Part shown: piece by piece, positions 58,401 to 64,000 of the stretch | Numbering within the stretch: position 1 is the stretch's first letter | Layout: the number at the start of each line of letters is the position of its first letter | Assembly: GCA_964514105.1 (NCBI GenBank) | Contig: CAZEPJ010000012.1 | Span: forward strand, 1 to 64,000 | Reading direction: 5' to 3' | From: CAZEPJ01 sp964514105 | Lineage (GTDB): Bacteria; Desulfobacterota; Desulfocorpusculales; Desulfocorpusculum | DNA: 64,000 nt | Notes under the pieces: generated by a model | What the model was told of the DNA's origin: nothing | Seen by the model: only the letters and a program-made list of their open reading frames with translations | The model's database searches: none | Program-made: the position numbers and the translations under genes

Positions 58401-59123
58401 GTGCCGGGCACCGTCAAGGTCTCCTCCCGGGGCGTGAGCCTGGACGCCCGGCCCACCTCCAGCGGGCAGCCCCTCCAGCCGCTCCTGGCCTGCCTGCTGG
58501 GGGGGAAGGTGGAGGCCACGGGGACCTACGATCTGGACGCCAGCCTCACAGCCCAGGGCAGGGCCCCTGAGCTCCTGCAAGGGACCCAGGGACAGGCGGT
58601 CTTGCAGGCCCGGGACGGCCGCATCCACCACCTCGCCATCCTCTCCAAGGTTTTCGCCGTCCTGAATGTCACGGAGATGTACCGGGGGAGGCTCCCCGAT
58701 CTGTCCCAGGCGGGAGCGGCCTACGATTCCATGACCCTCAAGGTGAGCCTGAAGCGGGGCGTGTTGACGGTCCAGGAGTGGACCGTTGCCGGGCCCTCGC
58801 TCAACGTGGTCTGCCAGGGAGACATGGTGCTGACCAAAGGCACGCTCAACCTCAAGGCCCTCGTGTCCGTCTCGCGCACCATGGACGCGGCAACCCGCCG
58901 AATCCCCGTCTTGAGGCATCTGGTGGGGGACGCCTTCCTGTCGGTTCCGGTTCGGATCACCGGGAAGCTGGAGGACCCCAAGGTGACCGTCCTGTCGTCC
59001 AAGGACGTGGCGGCCGCCCTGCTGGGTCTCCTTAAGCGAACGGCCGAGATCCCCTTCGTCCTGGTGGAGCCCGTGATGCCGGGAATGGATCCCAAGAAGG
59101 AGTCCGGCCCCCGCGGCCGATGA
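55443..59123 (+). CDS. large AsmA-like envelope protein
   Basis: A 1226-residue protein of the AsmA/YhdP/TamB type. One N-terminal membrane anchor (residues 8-28) is followed by over 1100 residues of short beta strands with repeated G-x-x-x-x-G-x-x and L-x-V-x-G-x-L patterns, the picture of a hydrophobic-groove lipid bridge. The C-terminal 150 residues (L-L-Q-G-T-Q-G-Q-A near 1044, V-F-A-V-L-N near 1073) match the AsmA C-terminal domain. Members move phospholipids between membranes or regulate outer-membrane make-up. The start ATG 55443 follows the aminotransferase stop by 7 bases. It may serve the lipid routes encoded elsewhere in the window, which is inference. Confidence 0.85.
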   Translation: MLDLSRPLRWIVVVAALLLAAVGALGLAGKHLLDSEPFRTRVLETLGRELGGSVTCQAMEFSYLPLPHAALYRVRLIVPDALAASAEAVYAYPAMLPLLSGRVRLTSVHLASPEVEAKLAEPAAGEEVPPGASSFQGWEDALARILVRLGRGTKDLEVRVDRGRLRLWRGETPAHWFRDVDGGVQLSSGSLSLEISAQSDLWERLGLRGQIRLADLKGRARVDWGGLRAHALLAAFAPAVAERVKDSKVNLGLSLTINGLTEVRGELDGTSSHILVELHGERAHLRVKGLSGRFHLGADSLSLTVADLQLASPEMALSGELSLDRMGPKARLLVEGKGVEILPARKAAAVLLGGPPWLETLSGILRDGKLPRLHVSCEAGAVQDLCGTRTVVVRGSLREGTVRVPDTGLDLEAVRGDVAVAGGILEARGIEAQLTQLFAHGGELTVGLTGDDAPVRLDARVDADLAALQPALRGLLGNLAWAGEMDRIAEMRGHAVGRVVVEGTLKSPKWSVEAADFNLWMDYDRLPGDLEITSGGFAYGEGQIRIKDLAGAVGGSRFSGLAARVDLRGEPSLRVLDARGELSLEELYQWWKALGGDERTGDVVASVSGRGALAGLSLEGPLLQPEQWRFRAEGRLEGLTLKAAPLPAPLTLHHGAVEATQREAIIRSAALELLDTRLSAGQISLGYGAGGLTGELAAEGPVGPALWQWVLERIAPPSALSPRAPAALSDARLSWGRDAGWTFAGGLDMGEDRIVSLAASWDDTGARLEEVQIRDGRSDAHLSVAADRQQVQARFKGRLDQATVDGLLQTNRFFTGRLEGDLDITLTPADPLTLKAQGWLRGEDVHLSPWIALPLELRTFSVEAEGDGVFVHSASVAFGAQTLQVQGRLRPSSKGIEVDLSLETDHLQWEPWVPLLTGEFSVSPGMPSPAGAALRPQPAPLRGKLSIRADRLSAGGFSWEPLAVLLDLDGEEIRATILETGLCGVSVPGTVKVSSRGVSLDARPTSSGQPLQPLLACLLGGKVEATGTYDLDASLTAQGRAPELLQGTQGQAVLQARDGRIHHLAILSKVFAVLNVTEMYRGRLPDLSQAGAAYDSMTLKVSLKRGVLTVQEWTVAGPSLNVVCQGDMVLTKGTLNLKALVSVSRTMDAATRRIPVLRHLVGDAFLSVPVRITGKLEDPKVTVLSSKDVAAALLGLLKRTAEIPFVLVEPVMPGMDPKKESGPRGR

Positions 59124-59193
59124 GGGAGCTTCGTGGCCGTCACGGGATGGAGAGATCTCATTGTCGGATTGGGAAAGGAGGAAACCAGAGCTG

Positions 59194-59916
59194 ATGGGCC
59201 CAACCCTGTCCCCGGATCTCCTGGAGCGGCTCGGCCGGTACGACACCCCCACGGTGTGCAACGCCATTGAGCTATTCGCCGTCCGCCCCCGCAACGTGGG
59301 GTACCTGGATCGCCGCATCGTGGCCTGCTTCGCGGATCTGCCCCCCATGGTCGGCTACGCGGTGACGGCGACCTTTCGCGCCGCAGCCCCGGCCTCGGGA
59401 GATGCATACCGCAGCCTGGAAGACCAGGCCACCCTCTTGGCGGAGCTTTCGGCCCCGTCGGTCATGGTCTTCCAGGACATGGATGATCCACCCGCGGCGG
59501 CCACCTTCGGCGAGATCATGTGCTCGGCGTACAAGGCCTTCGGGGCCGTCGGCCTCATCACCAGCGGGGCGGGGCGAGACCTGGACCAAGTCCGGGCCCT
59601 GGAGTTCCCGGTGTTCACCAACGGCACCATCTGCTCCCACGGGTACTGCCACATCCCGGCGACCCAGGTGCCGGTGAACGTGGGGGGGGTGGTGATACGA
59701 CCGGGCGACCTCCTCCACGGGGATCGCAACGGGGTGACCACCATCCCGGCGGAGATCGCCTCGGAGATCCCGGAGGCCTGCGAGGCCTTCGGCCGCGCCG
59801 AGGCCGTGGTCCTGGAGTATCTCAACGGCGGCAACGCCACGCCCCAGGGGTTTGCCTCCGCCAGAGCCGAGTGCAGGCGCATGCTGGATGCCCTGGCGGC
59901 GCGGGTGCGGCGCTGA
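59194..59916 (+). CDS. RraA/HMG aldolase-type protein
   Basis: A 240-residue protein of the RraA-like (dimethylmenaquinone methyltransferase-like, HMG/CHA aldolase) family. It shows Y-D-T-P-T-V-C-N-A-I-E-L near 16-27, A-V-T-A-T-F near 56-61 and Q-D-M-D near 93-96. The signature A-F-G-A-V-G-L-I-T-S-G-A-G-R-D near 114-128 contains the Mg-binding Asp, and G-D-L-L-H-G-D near 171-177 follows. Such proteins cleave pyruvate-containing acids or inhibit RNase E; the sequence cannot decide. ATG 59194 is 12 bases after AGGAGG. TTG 59161 in the same frame is less likely. Confidence 0.82.
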   Translation: MGPTLSPDLLERLGRYDTPTVCNAIELFAVRPRNVGYLDRRIVACFADLPPMVGYAVTATFRAAAPASGDAYRSLEDQATLLAELSAPSVMVFQDMDDPPAAATFGEIMCSAYKAFGAVGLITSGAGRDLDQVRALEFPVFTNGTICSHGYCHIPATQVPVNVGGVVIRPGDLLHGDRNGVTTIPAEIASEIPEACEAFGRAEAVVLEYLNGGNATPQGFASARAECRRMLDALAARVRR

Positions 59917-59942
59917 GCCCGGTGCGGATGGACGGAGGGGCG

Positions 59943-60986
59943 ATGGCCGGCGCGCAAAAAGCGCCGGAGGGGCGCGGCTGCCCCCTTTGCGGGAGCCTGG
60001 AGGCCGAGCCATTCCTCACGGCCGTGGATCGGCTCTATCCGCGGGCGGAGAACCACGACTACGCGCGATGCACCAGCTGCCCCATGATCTATCTCTCGCC
60101 CATGCCCAATTCCGATGTCATCCGGAGTTACTACGGCGCCGGCTACACCCCCCACGCCCCCGCAGACGCTTCGGCCATCCGCAGGCGCCTGGGCCGTCCG
60201 CTCAACCGTTTCGTCGTGCGCCATCGGCTGGCTCCATCGAGCCCCAGATCCGGGCTCCGGCGCGCGGCCGCAGCACTGATGGCACCCTTCGCCATGGCCG
60301 ATACCCTGATGCCCCACGGCCGCTGCCGACTCCTGGAGGTGGGATGCGGTTCGGGACGATGGATGTACCGGCACAGGCTGCTGGGATGGCAGACCGAAGG
60401 CGTGGAGCCCTCCGAGGATGCATGCAGGCAGGCCAGTTCTCTGGGCCTTCCGGTTCACCACGGGGACATCTTCTCCGTGCCGACGGACAGGCGCTACGAC
60501 GTCATCGCCTTCCGCAGCGTCCTGGAGCACGTCTGGAACCCCGTGGAGACCCTCCGACGCGCCCGAGACCTCCTGGCGCCCGGCGGGAGGCTCGTGCTCT
60601 CGGTGCCCAATATCGCGTCCTGGAGCTTTCGCCGCTTCGGGACCTTCTGGTACCCCCTGGACCCCCCCAGGCATCTGCTCCAGTTCACTTCCCAGAGCCT
60701 GGTGCTGCTGGGCCGGCGCGCGAACCTGGAGGCGGTGGCGCTGCGCAGCGAGTTCAACAGCCGCATGATCCTCAACAGCTGGCACTACAGTCGGGCGTTC
60801 CCCCGGGACATCATCGAGCGGCGCGACCTCGAGGTCCGACTGAGCTGTATCGAACGGGCGAAAGAGGCCCTCGGCGCCAAAGGGACACGGCAACGATGGC
60901 GGGAGGCGCTGTTGGTATGGCAGGCCCGCCTGGCCGGAGGGCCCGGCGCCGGCGAGATGATTCAAGCGGCCTTGGAGCCGGCGTGA
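59943..60986 (+). CDS. SAM-dependent methyltransferase with N-terminal zinc ribbon
   Basis: A 347-residue class I methyltransferase. The N-terminus has a Cys4 ribbon: C-P-L-C-G near 13-17 and C-T-S-C-P near 43-47. The SAM domain begins L-L-E-V-G-C-G-S-G-R-W near 131-141; G-V-E-P-S near 154-158, H-G-D-I-F near 174-178 and L-E-H-V-W-N-P near 195-201 follow. A C-terminal extension beyond 240 is not typical. This architecture (Zn ribbon plus methyltransferase) is common near polysaccharide genes, where it methylates sugars. ATG 59943 has GGAGGGG directly upstream; ATG 59928 is an alternative. Confidence 0.85.
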   Translation: MAGAQKAPEGRGCPLCGSLEAEPFLTAVDRLYPRAENHDYARCTSCPMIYLSPMPNSDVIRSYYGAGYTPHAPADASAIRRRLGRPLNRFVVRHRLAPSSPRSGLRRAAAALMAPFAMADTLMPHGRCRLLEVGCGSGRWMYRHRLLGWQTEGVEPSEDACRQASSLGLPVHHGDIFSVPTDRRYDVIAFRSVLEHVWNPVETLRRARDLLAPGGRLVLSVPNIASWSFRRFGTFWYPLDPPRHLLQFTSQSLVLLGRRANLEAVALRSEFNSRMILNSWHYSRAFPRDIIERRDLEVRLSCIERAKEALGAKGTRQRWREALLVWQARLAGGPGAGEMIQAALEPA

Positions 60987-61164
60987 TGGGCGCGTCGCCC
61001 GCAAAGGCCCGGGATGGGCGCCTTGCTCGCCAAACCCGCCTGGGTTCTGGTACACTGCTGCGGTCCACCGGCACCGGAGCAGCCCGGCGCAGTCGCATCC
61101 ACCCCGGAATGGGCGGCCCCCCGAGCGCCCATGGCGCGGAAGCGCCCCGGGCAGGAGGATCTCA
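60987..61164 (+). promoter_or_regulatory. intergenic region with extended -10 element
   Basis: TGGTACACT at 61048-61056 (an extended TG-N-TACACT -10) precedes the cytidylate-kinase-like gene by about 110 bases. No matching -35 is seen at normal distance, which extended -10 promoters do not need. No other feature was recognised. Confidence 0.4.
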
Positions 61165-61962
61165 ATGGCCATTGTGACCATATCCAGGGGTTCGTACAGC
61201 CGTGGGCGAGACGTGGCCCAGGCCGTGGCCCAACGGCTCGGCTACGAGTGCATCGCCCGGGAGGTCGTCCTGGAGGCGGCCAGGCAGTTCCAGATCCCGG
61301 AAGTCCAGCTGGCCGAGGCCATGGAAGCGGCCCCCTGGGCCCTGGACCCCCTGCTTGAGCAGAAGCGGCGCTTCGTCGCCGCCGTGGGCGTCACGCTCCT
61401 GAGGCACGTGCGCAGGGACAACGTGGTGTACCACGGGCTCGCGGGCCACTTCTTCCTGCGTTGGGTGCCCCACGTGGTGAAGGTGCGCGTGTTGGCCGAC
61501 AGGGAGGATCGCATCCGTATCGTCATGGAGCGGGACGGAAAGACCTGGGGGGATGCCTCCCAGTTCTTGGAGACCGTGGACGAGCAACGCAAGGCGTGGG
61601 GGATGGCCCTGTACGGGGTGGACTCCTCCGATCCCAACCTCTTCGACCTGACGCTCAACATCCGGCAGCTCAGCCTGGAGGGTGCTGTGGAGCTGGTCTG
61701 CCGGGCGGTGGCGCTCCCCGAGTTCCGGACCACGCCCGAGTCCCTGGAGATCCTGAACGATCTGATTCTCGCAGGCGAGGTCAAGATCCCTCTGCTGGCT
61801 CTGGGTGTGGATCTGGCCGTGAGCGCCAGAAAGGGCAAGGTCCGGGTGGACGCCAAGGCACCCAGGTCCAGGACCGCGGCCCTGGAGCGGGAGATCGAGG
61901 AGCTGGCCCGCGCCGTGCCGGGGGTGCACGATCTTCAGGTCACCGTCTTTCCCCTGGGCTGA
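61165..61962 (+). CDS. cytidylate kinase-like family protein with extra C-terminal domain
   Basis: A 265-residue P-loop-type protein. It opens with V-T-I-S-R-G-S-Y-S-R-G near 4-14, then R-L-G-Y-E-C-I-A-R-E near 24-33 and V-V-Y-H-G-L-A-G near 86-94. V-R-V-L-A-D-R-E-D-R near 107-116 and the mid-part D-G-K-T-W near 123-127 follow. This is the cytidylate_kin2 pattern. After about residue 195 comes a BON-like or ferredoxin-like domain ending V-H-D-L-Q-V-T-V-F near 254-262. GGAGG is 6 bases before the ATG. True CMP kinase activity is unproven for this family. It is the last plus-strand gene before the converging iron-sulfur genes. Confidence 0.78.
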   Translation: MAIVTISRGSYSRGRDVAQAVAQRLGYECIAREVVLEAARQFQIPEVQLAEAMEAAPWALDPLLEQKRRFVAAVGVTLLRHVRRDNVVYHGLAGHFFLRWVPHVVKVRVLADREDRIRIVMERDGKTWGDASQFLETVDEQRKAWGMALYGVDSSDPNLFDLTLNIRQLSLEGAVELVCRAVALPEFRTTPESLEILNDLILAGEVKIPLLALGVDLAVSARKGKVRVDAKAPRSRTAALEREIEELARAVPGVHDLQVTVFPLG

Positions 61963-61990
61963 GGCCCGCCCTCTCCCGCCCGCAGACCCC

Positions 61991-62827
61991 TCAGTCCAGA
62001 AGCCACGCGGGCAGCGCGTCCCTTCCCTTCCCCGCGAAGGTGCAGGCATAGGGACATCTCTCGCACGTCCCCTTGAAGCCCTGGAGCACCGGCTCGCCCT
62101 TGATGGACTCCACCTGGGCGATGGCGGTGCGCACGCCCTCCTCAGGCCCCTGGACCACCAGCACCACGGCGCCCGCGGACTCCCCCACGCCTCCGGAAGC
62201 CACGTGCCGCGCCTCCACGCCGGCCAGGATCTTCAGGGCTTGGATCTCCGTGACGACCAGGGCGTTGGGCACCGGAAAGATCCCGAACTCGGCCCCCATG
62301 CTGTAGTCGAAGGTCTTGGCGCCCGTCCAGGCGGCGGCCTCCCGCACCGAGGGGACCAGCTTTTCCAACCCGACCGGGACCACGTATCGGAGCCCCTGGG
62401 AGACGACCGTTCCCAGGGTGGCCCCCATGGTCCCGCCGTCGAATCCCGCCGCGATCACCCCCACGTTGCCCTCGGGGTCCACGGCGTTGGCCCCCTTGAT
62501 GAGCACCGTGTCCCTGTGGAAGTCCTTGAGCACCTCTGGGAGCGATTTGCCCACCACCTGTCCCTTGTGCAGGACGATGGGGAAGGGGGTGCGCCTGTCG
62601 GCATCGGTCACGCACAGGAGGCGATGGCTGTTCGTGCCCGCGGTGTACTTCTGGGGCTCCAACCCGCTCATCCCAAGGAGTTCCTGAACCACGTACCCAT
62701 TGGTCGTCCCGCCGTTGATGACGACGTAGGCGTTCTCCATGGCCGCGCGCACCTCGTCCATGCGCGCCACCGCCTTGGCGATGAGTCTCCGGGACTCCGC
62801 CGGAATCAGGGTAAACACGGCCCTCAT
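61991..62827 (-). CDS. uncharacterised protein with C-terminal Cys motif
   Basis: A 278-residue protein that I cannot name. The first 200 residues look like an alpha/beta fold: V-V-I-N-G-G-T-T-N-G-Y near 35-45, Y-T-A-G-T-N near 61-66, I-K-G-A-N-A-V-D near 110-117, and G-F-D-G-G-T-M-G-A-T-L-G near 128-139. The G-A-N-A-V-D to V-V-P-V-G-L-E-K stretch recalls LUD or NagB-type folds, at low confidence. The C-terminus has C-E-R-C-P-Y-A-C near 255-262, suggesting a metal or Fe-S site. ATG 62827 has GGAGGAGG 5 bases upstream. It follows NuoG- and NuoF-like subunits by 71 bases and probably belongs to their complex or pathway. Confidence 0.7.
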   Translation of the reverse strand: MRAVFTLIPAESRRLIAKAVARMDEVRAAMENAYVVINGGTTNGYVVQELLGMSGLEPQKYTAGTNSHRLLCVTDADRRTPFPIVLHKGQVVGKSLPEVLKDFHRDTVLIKGANAVDPEGNVGVIAAGFDGGTMGATLGTVVSQGLRYVVPVGLEKLVPSVREAAAWTGAKTFDYSMGAEFGIFPVPNALVVTEIQALKILAGVEARHVASGGVGESAGAVVLVVQGPEEGVRTAIAQVESIKGEPVLQGFKGTCERCPYACTFAGKGRDALPAWLLD

Positions 62828-62898
62828 GAAGCCCTCCTCCTGGATGTTCGAATTGCGCGGCCCGGCCGTGACCCTGCCCGACGCCCGGGACCCTTTCC

Positions 62899-63528
62899 TC
62901 ACCCCTCCTCCGGGAACAGCGCCCCCACCGGGCATTCCTGCCAGCACGCCCCGGCCGCATTCCCCGGCGCGTCGGTGGGGAACATGGCGATTCGGGTCCT
63001 GAGCCCCCGATGGGAGAACTGGAAGACCCCCTGGCCGCTTTCCCGGGCGCATCGAACGCACCGTCCGCACAGCACGCACTTGCCCGGGTCGTGCACCACG
63101 CCCGGCAGGGTGCGCTCCTGAGGCTCCCGACGGGACAGGTCCCTGAGCCCCTCCACCTTGAATCGAACGTTCAGCGCTCGCGCCAGCATCTGCAAAGCGC
63201 AGCGCCGGTTGGCCACGCAGCGCCTGCAGTCGATGTGATGGGCGGACAGCAGGAGCCTCAGGGCCGATCGCTGCAGTCGCCGGACCGCCCCGGTATCCGT
63301 CCGCACCACCATGCCGCCGCGCACACGCTCCGTGCACGCGGTCACGGGCCCAGGGCGCCCGTCCACCTCCACGAAGCAGAGGCGGCAGCCGGCAAAGGGC
63401 TCCCCGGAGCCGTCCCGGTGGCACAGATGGGGGACAAATACACCGTTGGCCAGAGCCGCGTCCAAGAGGCGCTCCCCTTCCATCGCCTCCAATTCCCGAC
63501 CGTCCACCCGGATCCTGACTCGCTGCAC
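62899..63528 (-). CDS. NuoG/HymC-like iron-sulfur subunit
   Basis: A 209-residue ferredoxin-type protein matching the N-terminal part of NuoG or NADH-linked hydrogenase subunits. A plant-type 2Fe-2S domain comes first (C-H-R-D near 36-39, C-R-L-C near 48-51, C-T-E near 65-67). A His-Cys3 4Fe-4S region follows (H-H-I-D-C-R-R-C near 97-104, later C near 110), then a 4Fe-4S pair (C-V-L-C-G-R-C-V-R-C near 151-160 and a Cys near 201). It carries electrons from a NuoF-like flavin subunit. The catalytic molybdopterin or H-cluster part is missing, so a separate enzyme must follow. GTG 63528 has GGGAGG upstream. Confidence 0.85.
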   Translation of the reverse strand: MQRVRIRVDGRELEAMEGERLLDAALANGVFVPHLCHRDGSGEPFAGCRLCFVEVDGRPGPVTACTERVRGGMVVRTDTGAVRRLQRSALRLLLSAHHIDCRRCVANRRCALQMLARALNVRFKVEGLRDLSRREPQERTLPGVVHDPGKCVLCGRCVRCARESGQGVFQFSHRGLRTRIAMFPTDAPGNAAGACWQECPVGALFPEEG

Positions 63529-63574
63529 GCCGCCCTCCCGCTGCGGGCAAGGCCGCCGACCTGCCCGCGCGCCG

Positions 63575-64000
63575 TTACGCCGTCTTCCCCTCCCCGGCCC
63601 GGGGCGCCTGGGGCGGGGGAACCGCCTCCTTGGGGGAGACCTTCACCACGGCCCCGTACTCGGGAGGACACGCTCGGACGCACTCTCCGCACTTGACGCA
63701 CTTTTCCTGCTCCACGGCCTTCTTACGGGTCCGCATGGTGTAGATGGCCTCCGTGGGACAGGTGCCGACGCATGCCTCGCACCCAGCCGCGCATCGCTCG
63801 GGCACGATGTAAAACGCCATAAGATCCCTGCACTGAAGGGCCGGACAGCGCCTCTCGCGGATGTGGGCCTCGTACTCCCCCCGGAAATAGCGCAGTGTCG
63901 TCAGGACCGGATTGGGGGCCGTGCATCCCAGGTTGCACAGCGATCCTGCCCGAATCTCCTCGGACAACTCCTGCAGGAGGCCCAAGTCCGCCTCCGTCCC
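63575..64000 (-). CDS. NuoF/HymB-like diaphorase subunit, C-terminal part (runs off the window)
   Basis: The last 141 residues of a NuoF-type protein; the frame is open to the right edge, so the gene starts outside. The 4Fe-4S site of NuoF is seen at the edge (S-L-C-N-L-G-C-T-A-P-N-P near residues 20-31 from the edge) and Y-F-R-G-E-Y-E-A-H-I near 38-47. After it come two ferredoxin-type clusters (C-A-A-G-C-E-A-C-V-G-T-C-P and C-V-K-C-G-E-C-V-R-A-C-P) typical of bifurcating or NAD(P)-linked hydrogenase/formate dehydrogenase diaphorases. The tail is Pro/Lys-rich. It passes electrons to or from NAD(P). Partial gene, not a broken one. Confidence 0.87.
   Translation of the reverse strand, partial: GTEADLGLLQELSEEIRAGSLCNLGCTAPNPVLTTLRYFRGEYEAHIRERRCPALQCRDLMAFYIVPERCAAGCEACVGTCPTEAIYTMRTRKKAVEQEKCVKCGECVRACPPEYGAVVKVSPKEAVPPPQAPRAGEGKTA

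Noticed and set aside
1..64000. CRISPR arrays, insertion sequences, phage genes, tRNA or rRNA genes
   Set aside because: No regular direct repeats with spacers, no transposase or integrase motifs, no GTTCGAATC-type T-arm with a cloverleaf found by reading. A dedicated tRNA scan would settle the last point.

Overview
The window is about 64 kb of GC-rich (roughly 65% by eye), densely packed bacterial chromosome. It codes for a Gram-negative envelope: Kdo synthesis (kdsB, kdsA, kdsD), LPS export (lptA, lptB, lptC), TolC, MlaC-like and AsmA-like proteins. The order kdsB-pyrG-kdsA-kdsD-lptC-lptA-lptB-rpoN-hpf-ptsN-hprK-rapZ-EIIA resembles the arrangement I know from Desulfobacterota (former Deltaproteobacteria). 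Together with NuoF/NuoG-like diaphorase subunits and a sphingolipid-type gene set, it suggests that group or a close relative. This is inference; no rRNA gene is present. I saw no tRNA, CRISPR array, insertion sequence or phage gene, so this reads as core chromosome.

Layout. 143-4976 (+): a TolC / MMPL-RND / MlaC trio, probably for lipid traffic to the outer membrane. 4998-10633 (-): GNAT protein, GT4 glycosyltransferase, dGTPase and glyS in one overlapping operon. 10909-14315 (-): ECF sigma and anti-sigma pair, acyl-CoA dehydrogenase and a cupin regulator. 14397-19008 (-): LysM transglycosylase, DUF1178 protein, a tiny ORF, MutT, MEMO-like and Sir2 genes. 19268-26459: aminopropyltransferase, a FecR/DUF6600 surface protein with a repetitive basic tail, two Hsp20 genes, CBS-ACT, CutA and TatBC.

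26529-31105 is the most interesting stretch. An NAD-dependent reductase, a serine-palmitoyltransferase-type enzyme and a GNAT acyltransferase look like the three steps of bacterial ceramide synthesis. They face a PAP2-type membrane enzyme that could add or remove a head group. That enzyme is the last gene of a roughly 15-kb minus-strand run (46060 down to 30077). The run is read from a strong sigma-70 promoter, with an internal promoter before rpoN, and combines Kdo/LPS export, CTP and pyrimidine synthesis, sigma-54 and PTS-type regulators. The window therefore ties sphingolipid synthesis to LPS assembly by position.

46251-53876: a cobalamin-binding radical SAM protein, a small unknown protein, and three signalling genes. 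These are a class III nucleotide cyclase with a guanylate-type Glu, an MglA-like GTPase, and a protein with degenerate GGDEF and HD-GYP sites. 54146-61962 (+): a class III aminotransferase, a 1226-residue AsmA-like protein, an RraA-like protein, a methyltransferase and a cytidylate-kinase-like protein. 61991-64000 (-): an unrecognised 278-residue protein with a Cys motif beside NuoG-like and (truncated by the window edge) NuoF-like iron-sulfur subunits.

Many genes overlap by ATGA, GTGA or TTGA, indicating translational coupling. Several starts are GTG or TTG, chosen from Shine-Dalgarno spacing and family alignment from memory.
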